Source of the DNA: Aliiroseovarius sp. S1339 | Lineage (GTDB): Bacteria > Pseudomonadota > Alphaproteobacteria > Rhodobacterales > Rhodobacteraceae | Direction of reading: 5' to 3' | Assembly: GCF_023195695.1 (NCBI RefSeq) | Contig: NZ_JALPQG010000010.1 | Location: 79,536-143,535, forward strand | DNA: 64,000 bases | In this document: piece after piece, positions 1 through 9,629 of the stretch | How positions within the stretch are numbered: position 1 is the first letter of the stretch | Layout: every line of letters starts with the position of its first letter | Notes under the pieces: model-generated | The model's input: only the letters and a program-made list of their open reading frames with translations | What the model was told of the DNA's origin: nothing | The model's database searches: none | Made by a program: the position numbers and the translations under genes

Positions 1-3000
1 CGCTGCGCAATGTGAATGTCGTGGACCAGATGCAGTCGCTTCTGGGTGCGGTCACTGCGTTGGATGCGCCCTTTGCGCTGGACCCGGCCAGCGATCTGGA
101 CAGCGACGGTGAATTGGATGTGGGCGAGGTCTGGACCTACACCGCCTCGGTCACGCTGCGCCAGATTGATCTGAACCATGCAGGCCTGTCTAACCAGGTC
201 ACCGTCACCGCCGATGGTCCCGCAGGCAGCGGGCAGGCGACGGATGTGTCTGATGATGGCGATGACAGCGACGGCAACACGGTCGATGATCCAACCATCT
301 TCGATGTGGTCGTGGACCCGCAACTGACTGTTGTGAAAGCCGTTTTGACCCCCGGCACACGCGCGGGCGATCAGGTGGTGTTCGAGATTACGGCGACCAA
401 CACCGGCAACCAGGACCTGACCGACCTGAGCGTGAGCGACACGCTTCTGCGCGCCGATGGCACGCCGATCCCGGCCACCGCCACGCCACTGTCTGTGCCC
501 GCGACGCTATCGCCAACCGAGGACGCGGTTTGGCGCGTGACCCACACGCTGACCCAAGCGGATGTGGACGCAGGCGGGTTGCGCAACAGCGCGGTGGTCA
601 GCGGCCTGTCGCCCGACAACTCTCCGGTCAGCGACCTGTCAGCCGACGATGATCCGCTTGACGGCAATAACACCGACGACCCGACCGAAATGCTGATCGC
701 ACCCGCACCGGGGATGGAGGTCATCAAGCGTGAAGTCTCCGCCGGAACAGCGGCAGGTGAGTCCGTTGTTTACGAGGTGACGGTTGAAAACACCGGTAAC
801 GTGACGCTGACGGGTATCGCGCTGGCGGACCAACTGACCGCCATTGATGGGACCGACCCGCGCGCCCTGACGCCGGTCTTCACCGGCGCGGATGGCACGC
901 CGCCGTCACCGGCTGGCACATTGCTGCCGGGCGAGACCGCGACCTATGACGTGTCCCATGTTCTGTCGCAGGATGACGTGAACAAGGGCGGGGTGATCAA
1001 CGTGATCACCGCAAGCGCCGCAACGCCACTTGGCGGATCGACCTCGGATGTGTCCGATGATGACGGGGTAGGGACGGATGACCCGACCGTCACACCGATC
1101 GCCGCCGCACCCGCGCTGGATGTGACGAAAACCGCCGGAGCGCCCTCGCGCCTGTTCCACACGGTTGAGCAATCGACCTTCACCATCACCGTCACGAACA
1201 CCGGCAACATCACCCAGACGGGCATTCAGGTGGTGGACGATCTGGTGACGTTCCTTGCGCCTGCAACGCTGTTGTCTGCCGACTATCCGGTCACGACCAC
1301 AGCGGCGGATTTCACCAACGGCACCGCCAGCGCAACCTTTGATGGGGTCGGCGACACAGCCCTTCTGTCCGGCGATCCGACGCTGGAGCCGGGCGAAACC
1401 GGCACGATCACCATCACCATGGTCTATTCCACCGCAAACGGCTTCCCGACTGCGCCGAACACGGCCAGTGCGACCTCGACCCAGTTGACCACGCCCAGCA
1501 TCGGGCAGGGACCGCTGACGCCGAATGACAATGATGGCGATGGCACCCCGGATTATCAGGATTTCGACCCGACCGGCTATTTCTATTGCGAACAGGATGG
1601 GTCTGTTCTGACAGGCGGTCAGGTTAGTATCTCGGGTGGCGGATTCACACAAACAGGTGTGGGGACCAACGGGCCGATTGTCGTCACCGATGACGGAACG
1701 GACGGGTTCTATCAGTTCTTTGTCACCGCGCCGGGGACATACACGCTGGCGGTGACCTATCCGCCGATTGGCACGCCGTCAACGACGCGCACGCCCGGCG
1801 GAACGCTGGATATGACCACGCTGTTGCCAGCCAACCCGGCGCTGATCGGGTCGGGGACGACCCCGGATGGATCGACGCTGACGGACTATACGGCGGGCGG
1901 AAACCCGTTCTATTTCACCTTCGACATCGAAGCGGGCGACCCAGAGGTTCTGAACAACAACATCCCGTTGATGGATTGCCGCCCCAGCGTGCCGATCGTC
2001 GCCACCAAGTCGGCAGACCGCGACACTGCGGTGTTCGGCGAGAGTGTGAATTTCACCCTGACGTTTGAGAACATGTCTGGCGCAACCTTCCGCGACACGC
2101 GTCTGGTGGACGAATTACCGCCGGGCTTGCTGTATACCCCCGGCACCGCACGGGTGAACGACGCGGCGGTGGAGCCGAACGTGACTGGCCGCCAGTTGCG
2201 CTGGATCGAAACACTCAGCGCGTCAGAGAAGGTGACGATCACCTTTGCCGCCCGCATTGCATCGCGCGGCAACTTCGGCACGCTGACCAACCGCACATGG
2301 GCGCAGGATGCGAACGGAAACGTGCTGTCGAATGTCGCAATGGCCGATATCGAAATCCGGCCTGAACATGTGTTCGATTGCTCGGATGTGATCGGCAAGG
2401 TGTTCGACGACAAGAACCGCAATGGTTATCAGGATGGGCCCGGCACGTTGCCCGAGGCGATCCTTGACGACAACATCTATGACGGCAGCAAAGGCAAGCT
2501 TGCCCCGACAATTGAACGCCCCAACACGACCGAGCCGGGCTTGCCCGACGTGCGTCTGGTGTCGCCCAATGGCACGATCATCACGACCGATGATTATGGC
2601 CGCTTCTCGGTCCCCTGTGCAGCACTTCCCCGCACGATCGGGTCGAACTTCATGCTGAAGCTCGACAAGCGCAGCTTGCCCACGGGCTATCGCGTTACCA
2701 CGGAAAACCCGCGGGTGATCCGCCTGACACCGGGCAAGATTGCCAAGCTGAATTTCGGTGCCGCGATTGGCAATGTGGTCGATATCGATCTGACCCGTGC
2801 AGCCTTCGCCAACGGAACGACGCAGCCAAGCGCGGGGCTTGGGCAAGCTCTGAGCGCACTGGTCAACCAGATCAGTGACAAAGAGACAGCGATCGAGCTG
2901 ACTTATGTGCTTGGCGCGGGCGAAGATGCGGCCACGGGACGCGCACGTCTGAGGGCCGTCAAGCAGGTGCTTGAACGCCAGTGGCACGGAAAATATCGCC

Positions 3001-3035
3001 TTGATGTGGGCACCAATGTGGTGCGCAAACAATGA
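1..3035 (+). CDS. DUF11-repeat surface protein (5' end outside window)
   Basis: The reading frame is open to the left edge, so the GTG at 12 is probably internal and the N-terminus is missing. About 1010 residues are visible. They hold at least four DUF11-type beta-sandwich repeats (near residues 108-230, 236-360, 372-500 and 668-780 counted from the GTG), each with a recurring TNTGN-like motif. There is an Asp-rich stretch near 505-520 (NDNDGDGTPD) like a thrombospondin type 3 calcium loop, and an SdrD-B/Cna-B-like segment near 835-930 (GKVFDDKNRNGYQD). The last 45 residues resemble an OmpA-like end. Such proteins are usually large secreted or surface-anchored adhesins; function here is inferred only. 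It overlaps the next gene by four bases (ATGA), so the two are co-transcribed and probably act together. Confidence 0.8.
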   Translation, partial: LRNVNVVDQMQSLLGAVTALDAPFALDPASDLDSDGELDVGEVWTYTASVTLRQIDLNHAGLSNQVTVTADGPAGSGQATDVSDDGDDSDGNTVDDPTIFDVVVDPQLTVVKAVLTPGTRAGDQVVFEITATNTGNQDLTDLSVSDTLLRADGTPIPATATPLSVPATLSPTEDAVWRVTHTLTQADVDAGGLRNSAVVSGLSPDNSPVSDLSADDDPLDGNNTDDPTEMLIAPAPGMEVIKREVSAGTAAGESVVYEVTVENTGNVTLTGIALADQLTAIDGTDPRALTPVFTGADGTPPSPAGTLLPGETATYDVSHVLSQDDVNKGGVINVITASAATPLGGSTSDVSDDDGVGTDDPTVTPIAAAPALDVTKTAGAPSRLFHTVEQSTFTITVTNTGNITQTGIQVVDDLVTFLAPATLLSADYPVTTTAADFTNGTASATFDGVGDTALLSGDPTLEPGETGTITITMVYSTANGFPTAPNTASATSTQLTTPSIGQGPLTPNDNDGDGTPDYQDFDPTGYFYCEQDGSVLTGGQVSISGGGFTQTGVGTNGPIVVTDDGTDGFYQFFVTAPGTYTLAVTYPPIGTPSTTRTPGGTLDMTTLLPANPALIGSGTTPDGSTLTDYTAGGNPFYFTFDIEAGDPEVLNNNIPLMDCRPSVPIVATKSADRDTAVFGESVNFTLTFENMSGATFRDTRLVDELPPGLLYTPGTARVNDAAVEPNVTGRQLRWIETLSASEKVTITFAARIASRGNFGTLTNRTWAQDANGNVLSNVAMADIEIRPEHVFDCSDVIGKVFDDKNRNGYQDGPGTLPEAILDDNIYDGSKGKLAPTIERPNTTEPGLPDVRLVSPNGTIITTDDYGRFSVPCAALPRTIGSNFMLKLDKRSLPTGYRVTTENPRVIRLTPGKIAKLNFGAAIGNVVDIDLTRAAFANGTTQPSAGLGQALSALVNQISDKETAIELTYVLGAGEDAATGRARLRAVKQVLERQWHGKYRLDVGTNVVRKQ

Positions 3036-3052
3036 GCGCGGTGAGGTATAAG

Positions 3053-6000
3053 ATGATGTATCGATTGACCAAATTCACCTTGGCTTGCGGCGCTTTTGTG
3101 CTGGCGCTGATTGGAACTGCACGCGCGCAGGACGGGTTCAGCATCACCATCAACGACGAACAATTCGCAGGCGATCCGGCGGTGCAATCTGCGACCCGAA
3201 AGATTGACCAGTCGCTTGCCGCCGCCGATGTGCAGGTCAAGTTCGACGGGCTTGGTGTGGTGCCGCGCCTGACGCTTCTGGTGCTGAACGAAACACCGCC
3301 CAAAGCTGGTGAAACCGTCGCGGTGCGCAGCGAGCTGAACTATCCGGCTTTTGTGACCCGTGCCGAGCTGCGGGTGATTGACCCGCGCGCCTTGGGTGGC
3401 GCACGCACGGTTCTGGTGGCGCCGATCGCCCCCAATGGGGATGCGCGCTTCACCATGCCGGACGGACGCGATCTTCTGGTCGTGCACCGCGTTTATGACC
3501 AGTTCGGACGCTTCGATGAAACCAATCCGATCAACATTGCGCCGCTGTCCGACGGCAGCGCGGAAACCACCGAAGCCGAGGCGGGCGTGGACAATGCCGC
3601 GCGCCGCCGCATACCCGTGCGTGGCGGTGCCGTGACCGTCAGCGGCAGCAGCGTTGCCCCCGGTGCCACGGTCCAAACCCTTGGCGAACAAGTCAAAGCC
3701 GACCGTTCGGGCAGCTTCGTCATTCAGCGTATCCTGCCCCCCGGTGACCACCCGGTCGGCGTGCGTGTTGCAGGGGCTGCACCGGCGTATATCGAACGCG
3801 AAATCTCGATCCCCAACACCGAATGGTTTGGGACGGGGCTGATTGACCTGACCTTCGGGCGCAAGCTTCAGGGTGGGGTAGGGGCCGCAGGTGGCTCGTT
3901 TGATCGCGACTATGGCTATGGGCGGATCGCGGGCTATGTCACCGGCAAGACCGCGACCGGTTGGGATGTGACGGCGCGGATCGACACCGGCGAAGACGAG
4001 TTCAAGAACCTGTTCAGCGGGCTGGACAAGAAAGACCCGCAATCGCGTTTACGCCGGATGCTGATCGAAGACGGCTATCCGACCTATGGCGATGACAGCA
4101 CGCTGATCGACGGTGCGCCGTCGGATGGCAAGATTTACCTGAAACTGGCCAAGGATGGCAGCCACATCCTGTGGGGCAATTACAAAAGCCAGATCGAAAA
4201 CAGCACCTATCTGCGCAATGAACGCACGCTGTATGGCGCGCAGGCGCTGTATCGGTCGCAGGCGCAAACCCGCAACGGCGAAAGCCGTCTGGCCGCCGAA
4301 ATCTATGCCGCCAGCCCTGATCGTCTGCCGGGACGCGAGTATTTCGACGGCACCGGTGGGTCGATCTATTTTCTGACGCGCGATGATCTGACGCTTGGGT
4401 CCGAAACCGTCTCGGTCGAACTGCGCGACAAACGCACGGGGCGGGTGATCGCCACGACGCAGCTTGTCTATGGCGTGGATTACGAGATTGATTATAGCCA
4501 GGGCGTCGTCACCCTTTCTGCGCCCCTGAGCGGTTTTGGAACGTCAAGAAATCTGATCACGGAACCGGGCGGCGATCAGGTTCTGCGCCTTGCTGTGCAA
4601 TATGAATACACCCCCAGCGCAACTGAGATCGACGGCGTTTCTTATGGTGGCCGGGTGGAAAACTGGGTCAGCGACAACGTGCGCGTAGGCCTGACCGGCA
4701 TGGTCGAACAGACCGATATTGCCGACCAAACCGCGATTGGTGGCGATGTGCGTCTGCAATTCGGCGAAGACAGCTTTGTCGAGGTCGAATACGCCGAAAC
4801 CAAGGGACCGGGTTTTGGCTCGTCGATCAGCTCGGACGGTGGGTTGATCGTGACGACCTCGACCACCGCTGGCACCGTGGGCGGCACCGGCGAGGCATGG
4901 CGCCTGCGCGGACAGGCCGAGTTTGCCGATCTGGGTGTGGATATGCCCGGCCGCGCAACCGGCTATTATGAAAAACGCAGCGCGGGCTTTTCGACGCTGG
5001 ACTACCAGATCGTCAATGACGAAGAGCTTTGGGGCGTCACGCTGGAGGTTGAACCGACCGAACGGCTGGCCTTCCGCCTTTACGCTGATGACTACAAGGA
5101 CAGCACCGGCAAGACATTGACCGAGGTCGGGGCAGAGCTGACCTTCAAGGCAACCGAGCGGATAACGCTGGATTTCGGGGTCGAGCATTTGGATCAAGTC
5201 ACCCCCGGTGGCGATGCGGATGAAACCGGAACGCGCACCGATGCGGCGGTGCGTCTGACCTATAAGGTCAGTGATGACTTCAGCTGGCATATATTTGGCC
5301 AGCATACGTTAAACCGCGCGGGCGGGCTTTTGCGCAATGACCGGTACGGCGCCGGGGCCAGCCTGCGCTTTGCGGAAAACTGGACGGTCGAAGGCGAAGT
5401 GTCCGACGGCACCCTTGGCATCGGCGGCAAACTGTTGCTGACCTACCAAAGCGATGGCTATGACAGCGCCTATTTCGGCTATGAGCTTGACCCCGGGCGA
5501 GAGTTGACAGGCATTGATCTGAACGGCTCCGACAGCGGGCGGTTCGTGCTTGGCGGCAAGCGTCAGGTCAGCGATTCAGTCAAGCTTTACGGAGAAAATA
5601 CCTATGACATCTTTGGCCGTCACCGGTCACTGGTCAGCGCGTATGGCGTCGAATACGCCTATGACGAAGCGCTCAGCTTTTCGGCGGGGTTCGAGACGGG
5701 TCGCATAAATGACAGGACCGAAGGCGACTATGACCGCAATGCCTATTCCGTGGGCGTGCTGTATGACGACGGCAACGCGCTGAGCTTTGCGGCCAAGGCG
5801 GAATTCCGTCGCGACCGGGGCGTCAGCGCGGGCACGATCCGCGATGCGGACGCGTGGCGCGTTGCGGCGTCGGGGCAATACAAGTTTAACGAAAGCCACC
5901 GTCTGGTCTTCTCAGCCGACCATACCAATGTGGACAGCGTCAGCCCCACGCTGGACAATGGCGTCTATACCGATGCGGTGCTCGGCTATGCGTTCAGACC

Positions 6001-6475
6001 GGTGGATCATGACCGGCTGAACATGCTGTTCCAGTATCGCTATTTCCACGATTCGCTTGGGCAGATCGTTGACCAGACCGGTGAACGCGGTCAGCGTCAG
6101 GAAAGCCATATTCTGTCGCTAGATGTGGAATATGACCTGAACCGGTTCTGGACGATCGGCGGCAAGTTGGGGCTGCGCAAGTCGGTGTCATCACCCAGTG
6201 CAGGCGTCGCCTTTCAGCAAAACGATGCAGGTCTGGCGGTCGTGAACGCCCGCTATCACCTTGTGCACAAATGGGACCTGTTGTTCGAAGCCCGCCATCT
6301 GGAAGCCAAGCAAGCGGGCCTGTCGGAAACCGCATTCCTTGGGGCCGTCTATCGTCAAATCGGGGACAACGCCAAGATTGGTGTCGGGTATAATTTCGGC
6401 AGTTTCAGTGACGATCTGACCGACCTGACCTTCGACGACGAAGGCGTGTTCATCAATGTGATCGCCAAGTTCTGA
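3053..6475 (+). CDS. Large outer-membrane beta-barrel protein, partner of the DUF11 protein
   Basis: About 1140 residues. The frame opens at 3032, overlapping the stop of the preceding gene, but a start at 3053 or 3056 gives a clean signal peptide (MYRLTKFTLACGAFVLALIG, then TARA before QDG). The N-terminal 350 residues look like periplasmic or extracellular beta domains. From about residue 400 the sequence is an alternating amphipathic pattern rich in Gly, Asp, Tyr and Arg, and it ends in Phe (VIAKF), the usual end of an outer-membrane barrel inserted by BamA. No TonB box or plug was recognised. The pairing with a repeat-rich protein suggests a transporter or anchor for it, which is inference. 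It could also be a generic surface barrel of unknown cargo. The start is not certain: 3032, 3053 and 3056 are all possible. Confidence 0.75.
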   Translation: MMYRLTKFTLACGAFVLALIGTARAQDGFSITINDEQFAGDPAVQSATRKIDQSLAAADVQVKFDGLGVVPRLTLLVLNETPPKAGETVAVRSELNYPAFVTRAELRVIDPRALGGARTVLVAPIAPNGDARFTMPDGRDLLVVHRVYDQFGRFDETNPINIAPLSDGSAETTEAEAGVDNAARRRIPVRGGAVTVSGSSVAPGATVQTLGEQVKADRSGSFVIQRILPPGDHPVGVRVAGAAPAYIEREISIPNTEWFGTGLIDLTFGRKLQGGVGAAGGSFDRDYGYGRIAGYVTGKTATGWDVTARIDTGEDEFKNLFSGLDKKDPQSRLRRMLIEDGYPTYGDDSTLIDGAPSDGKIYLKLAKDGSHILWGNYKSQIENSTYLRNERTLYGAQALYRSQAQTRNGESRLAAEIYAASPDRLPGREYFDGTGGSIYFLTRDDLTLGSETVSVELRDKRTGRVIATTQLVYGVDYEIDYSQGVVTLSAPLSGFGTSRNLITEPGGDQVLRLAVQYEYTPSATEIDGVSYGGRVENWVSDNVRVGLTGMVEQTDIADQTAIGGDVRLQFGEDSFVEVEYAETKGPGFGSSISSDGGLIVTTSTTAGTVGGTGEAWRLRGQAEFADLGVDMPGRATGYYEKRSAGFSTLDYQIVNDEELWGVTLEVEPTERLAFRLYADDYKDSTGKTLTEVGAELTFKATERITLDFGVEHLDQVTPGGDADETGTRTDAAVRLTYKVSDDFSWHIFGQHTLNRAGGLLRNDRYGAGASLRFAENWTVEGEVSDGTLGIGGKLLLTYQSDGYDSAYFGYELDPGRELTGIDLNGSDSGRFVLGGKRQVSDSVKLYGENTYDIFGRHRSLVSAYGVEYAYDEALSFSAGFETGRINDRTEGDYDRNAYSVGVLYDDGNALSFAAKAEFRRDRGVSAGTIRDADAWRVAASGQYKFNESHRLVFSADHTNVDSVSPTLDNGVYTDAVLGYAFRPVDHDRLNMLFQYRYFHDSLGQIVDQTGERGQRQESHILSLDVEYDLNRFWTIGGKLGLRKSVSSPSAGVAFQQNDAGLAVVNARYHLVHKWDLLFEARHLEAKQAGLSETAFLGAVYRQIGDNAKIGVGYNFGSFSDDLTDLTFDDEGVFINVIAKF

Positions 6476-6504
6476 ACGCAGAAGACAATAGGGAACCCTC
6501 GGTC

Positions 6505-7296
6505 GTGATCAAAGTCGGTTTCATTGGATTTGGCGCGATTGCGCAATATGTGGCGCAAAAATTGCCGGAAATCGATGGCGAGATTGCATTCGTCATCGTG
6601 CGGCCGGGACGCGAAGATGCCGCAAAACAAGCGATGGGCGCAGGGATAGAGACGCTGACCTCACTTTCAGACGCGCGCGCAGATGTGGTGGTTGATTGCG
6701 CAGGGCACGCAGGTTTGCGCGAGCACGGTGCCGAGATTTTGCGCGCCGGTATTCCGCTTGTGACCGTGTCCATCGGTGCGCTTGCCGATGATGCGTTGCG
6801 CCGCGAACTAACGGACGCAGCCGTTGCAGGGGGCACGCAGTTGCATCTGTCCACCGGCGCGATTGGTGGGCTGGATGCCATCGCCTCGGCGCAAGTGGGC
6901 AAGCTGGAGGAGGTGACATACAAGGGTCGCAAGCCGCCCAAAGGGTGGAAGGGGTCGCCCGCTGAGGACGTGATGGATCTGGACAATCCGGGGTCTGAGG
7001 CGACCGTGCATTTTGAAGGCACCGCGCGCGAGGCGGCGTTGAAATACCCCAAGAATGCCAATGTCGCCGCCGCCGTCGCGCTGGCCGGTCTGGGATTTGA
7101 TGACACGGGTGTTCAATTGATCGCGGACCCGAATGTAGACGCGAATATCCACGAAATCACCGCGCGCGGCGATTTCGGAGAGTTGACCTTTACCATTCTG
7201 GGCAAAACGCTACCCGACAACACACGCACGTCGGCTTTGGCGGCGATGAGCGTGGTCAAGATGATCGCCGACCGTAACCGGCCGATCAGGCTCTAA
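6505..7296 (+). CDS. nadX: L-aspartate dehydrogenase
   Basis: 263 residues, starting at GTG. L-aspartate dehydrogenase oxidises aspartate to iminoaspartate with NAD(P), feeding de novo NAD synthesis or nitrogen metabolism. The N-terminal Rossmann motif GFIGFGAIA (residues 5-13) and the C-terminal NIHEITARGDFGEL segment, which carries the family's catalytic His, are both present. The TGAIGGLDAI segment is also typical. Length matches the family. It lies 29 bases after the barrel gene and is probably unrelated to it in function. It converges on the ynjD-like gene with the stop codons overlapping by a few bases. Confidence 0.88.
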   Translation: MIKVGFIGFGAIAQYVAQKLPEIDGEIAFVIVRPGREDAAKQAMGAGIETLTSLSDARADVVVDCAGHAGLREHGAEILRAGIPLVTVSIGALADDALRRELTDAAVAGGTQLHLSTGAIGGLDAIASAQVGKLEEVTYKGRKPPKGWKGSPAEDVMDLDNPGSEATVHFEGTAREAALKYPKNANVAAAVALAGLGFDDTGVQLIADPNVDANIHEITARGDFGELTFTILGKTLPDNTRTSALAAMSVVKMIADRNRPIRL

Positions 7297-7925
7297 TCCA
7301 GCCGAATAATGGGCCCGCCTGTCGCCTCGGCATCTTCGGCGTCATGGGTGACCAAAAGCACCGGAAGGGCGCGCGCCTTGGCGTGGTCGAAAACCAGTTG
7401 ACGTACTTGGCCGCGTAGCTCTGCGTCCAGACCTGAAAATGGTTCATCCAGCAACAACGCGTGCGGTTCCGACAGTAACATCCGCATCAAGGCCACACGC
7501 GCGCGCTGCCCGCCAGACAGGGTGGCTGGGTCGCGGTTGGCGAAGCCGCCCAGCCCGACCTCGGCCAGGGCCGCGTTTATCCGCGCGCGACGGTCGGCTT
7601 TTGTGCCGCCCTGCGCCAGCCCGAAGGCAAGGTTCGCGCCTACATTCAGGTGCGGAAACAGCAACGCGTCTTGAAACAGGATGCCGACACAGCGCTCATC
7701 CGGCGGCAGTGTGGTCAGGTCGCGCCCGTTCAGATGGATCTGCCCGGACAGCGCGAAATCGGGTGAAAGAGTGCCTATTATGGCGGAAAGCAGGGTAGAT
7801 TTGCCCACGCCAGACGGCCCCATGATGGTTACAACCTCGCCGGGGGCGACATGGGTGTTGATCGACATCAGGGGCTGGCCCGAATGGGTGATCTTAACCT
7901 TGTTCAGGTGCAATCCCTTAGCCAT
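7293..7925 (-). CDS. ynjD: ABC transporter ATP-binding protein, YnjD-like
   Basis: 210 residues. The Walker A motif is GPSGVGKST (near 34-42), the ABC signature is LSGGQRARVA, Walker B is ALLLDEPFSGLD, and the H-loop is VTHDAEDA. This is a short, single-domain importer ATPase of the ThiQ/YnjD type. It overlaps the permease gene by eight bases and is the last gene of a minus-strand operon ordered YnjF, YnjB, YnjC, YnjD. E. coli ynjABCDEF groups the same families. The substrate is not established; YnjBCD has been suggested to carry a thiamine-like or sulfur-containing compound. Confidence 0.85.
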   Translation of the reverse strand: MAKGLHLNKVKITHSGQPLMSINTHVAPGEVVTIMGPSGVGKSTLLSAIIGTLSPDFALSGQIHLNGRDLTTLPPDERCVGILFQDALLFPHLNVGANLAFGLAQGGTKADRRARINAALAEVGLGGFANRDPATLSGGQRARVALMRMLLSEPHALLLDEPFSGLDAELRGQVRQLVFDHAKARALPVLLVTHDAEDAEATGGPIIRLD

Positions 7926-9621
7926 GCAAAAGCCCCTTTCGGTTGCGCCATATCAGGGCGGGCAGGGCCAAAGCCAGCGCGAATGGCACCAAAGCGGCGG
8001 CGGTTTGCATCAGGCCAAACACCCCGATTGCACGACGATCACCGCCTGAGGCCAGCGCGACGGCTTCGGTCGTCAGGGTTTCAATGCGCCCGCCACCGAC
8101 CAAAAGCGTGGGCAGGTATTGCCCGACCGACACCGCCACGCCGACTGCGATGGCGGTCAGAAGAGGTGCCAGCAGCATCGGCAGACGGATGCGCCACAAC
8201 ACCCGATTGGGGCTGGCACCAAGGGCGGCGGCGACGGTGGCCTGGCGCGGGTCCCATGCCTGCCATGGCCCTTCAAGCGACAGGCGCAGATAGGGCAGGA
8301 CGAACACCAGATGCGCCAGCACCACCGGTGCGCGGCCCATATCCAGCCCAAAGCCTAGAAACAGCGTTTGCAGCCCCGGCAGAAACGCGGTTTGTGGCAC
8401 GATCAGGGGCAGATAGATCAGCCACATACCGCGCTGAGTCAGGCGCAGGTTGCGGCGGTTTTCGGTTTCAAGACAGCCGATGGTCAGCATCATGCCGATG
8501 GCGCCGGCGACCCCGGCAATCAGAATGGTTTCAAAAAGAGCGTCTAAACCGCCGGATTTGTGACGAATCCAGTTGCGGGCAGTGAATTGGTCGGGGAGCA
8601 GATCGGGGAAAGTCCAGAACCCGGCGAAGGACCAGATGGCGAGGCTAAGAAGCCCCAACAGAAGCGCGACCGAGATCGCGGTGCCAAGGGCAAAACCTGT
8701 GAGCCGCAGGGGGCGGTCGTAATGGCCGCGGTGGCCCATCTCAATGCGCCTGCAGGCAAGGTGGGCGACCAGTTTTTCACCTGCGAACCACAACCCGACG
8801 GCACCGATGACCAGCGCCAGTTGCACCAGTGCAGCAGCGGCAGCTTGAAGGCGGAAGGCAAGGTCCGGGTCCGACATCCAGCGCACGATCTGCACCGATA
8901 GGGTCGGGGGCGTCGATGGGCCAAGGATCACCGCCACATCCACCACCGACATGGACCATGTCAGCACCACCAGCACGGGCAGGCGGATGCGGGCATAGAC
9001 CGCCGGGTAGATGGCGAACATCCATGCGGACATGCGGCCGTAGCCCATGCTTTGGCTGAGCGCCATGCGGCGGCGTCCGTCGATTTGCCCAAGGGCGGCG
9101 ATGGACATGAGCAGCAAGAACGGCACCTCTTTCATCACCATGCCAAGGGTCAGGGCGATGCCCAAAGGGTCGTTCAGGATCAGTACGTCGGGTGGGCGGT
9201 CCCAGCCGGTGAGCCACGGGGAAAACAGGCGCGCGATCCAGCCTGACGGGGCGATCAGGAAGGCCAGCCCAAAGGCCGCGGCGGCGTGGGGGACGGACAG
9301 GAAGGGCGACAGCAAGCGCTCAAGGACGCGAAAGCCGCGTGTGCCTGCCCAGCCTGCGAGGATCAGCGCGGTGATCGCCAGCGACAGGATCGCAGCGGCC
9401 AGCCCCGTTGTCACAGACAGCCGCACCGCTGGACCAAAGCCGGGCCAGTCGATGAGCGCGCGGAAGGCGTCCAGCGATGGGCCGGACAGCCCCGCGGCAG
9501 GCAGGTGGCCAAAGGCTGGCAGCAAGGTGCCCCACAGCCCTGCCGCAACAGGCCCCAACAGCACCAGAACGGTCAGCGCCGGAAACAGAGGCAGGCGGGG
9601 AAATCTGCGGGATTGGGCCAT
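7918..9621 (-). CDS. ynjC: ABC transporter permease, double-domain YnjC-like
   Basis: 567 residues, made of two fused binding-protein-dependent permease domains, one per half. Each half has about six hydrophobic segments and an EAA-type cytoplasmic loop (near LGASPNRVLWRIRLPMLLAP in the second half). This fused architecture is that of ThiP/YnjC. It sits eight bases after the YnjB-like gene and overlaps the ATPase gene, so the three form one transporter. It carries the substrate delivered by the periplasmic YnjB-like protein across the inner membrane. The identity of the substrate cannot be read from sequence. Confidence 0.85.
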   Translation of the reverse strand: MAQSRRFPRLPLFPALTVLVLLGPVAAGLWGTLLPAFGHLPAAGLSGPSLDAFRALIDWPGFGPAVRLSVTTGLAAAILSLAITALILAGWAGTRGFRVLERLLSPFLSVPHAAAAFGLAFLIAPSGWIARLFSPWLTGWDRPPDVLILNDPLGIALTLGMVMKEVPFLLLMSIAALGQIDGRRRMALSQSMGYGRMSAWMFAIYPAVYARIRLPVLVVLTWSMSVVDVAVILGPSTPPTLSVQIVRWMSDPDLAFRLQAAAAALVQLALVIGAVGLWFAGEKLVAHLACRRIEMGHRGHYDRPLRLTGFALGTAISVALLLGLLSLAIWSFAGFWTFPDLLPDQFTARNWIRHKSGGLDALFETILIAGVAGAIGMMLTIGCLETENRRNLRLTQRGMWLIYLPLIVPQTAFLPGLQTLFLGFGLDMGRAPVVLAHLVFVLPYLRLSLEGPWQAWDPRQATVAAALGASPNRVLWRIRLPMLLAPLLTAIAVGVAVSVGQYLPTLLVGGGRIETLTTEAVALASGGDRRAIGVFGLMQTAAALVPFALALALPALIWRNRKGLLHG

Positions 9622-9629
9622 ATCAGGGT

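Noticed and set aside
2903..4042. 379-codon minus-strand frame opposite the DUF11/barrel pair
   Set aside because: Antisense to real coding sequence and without motif or ribosome site.
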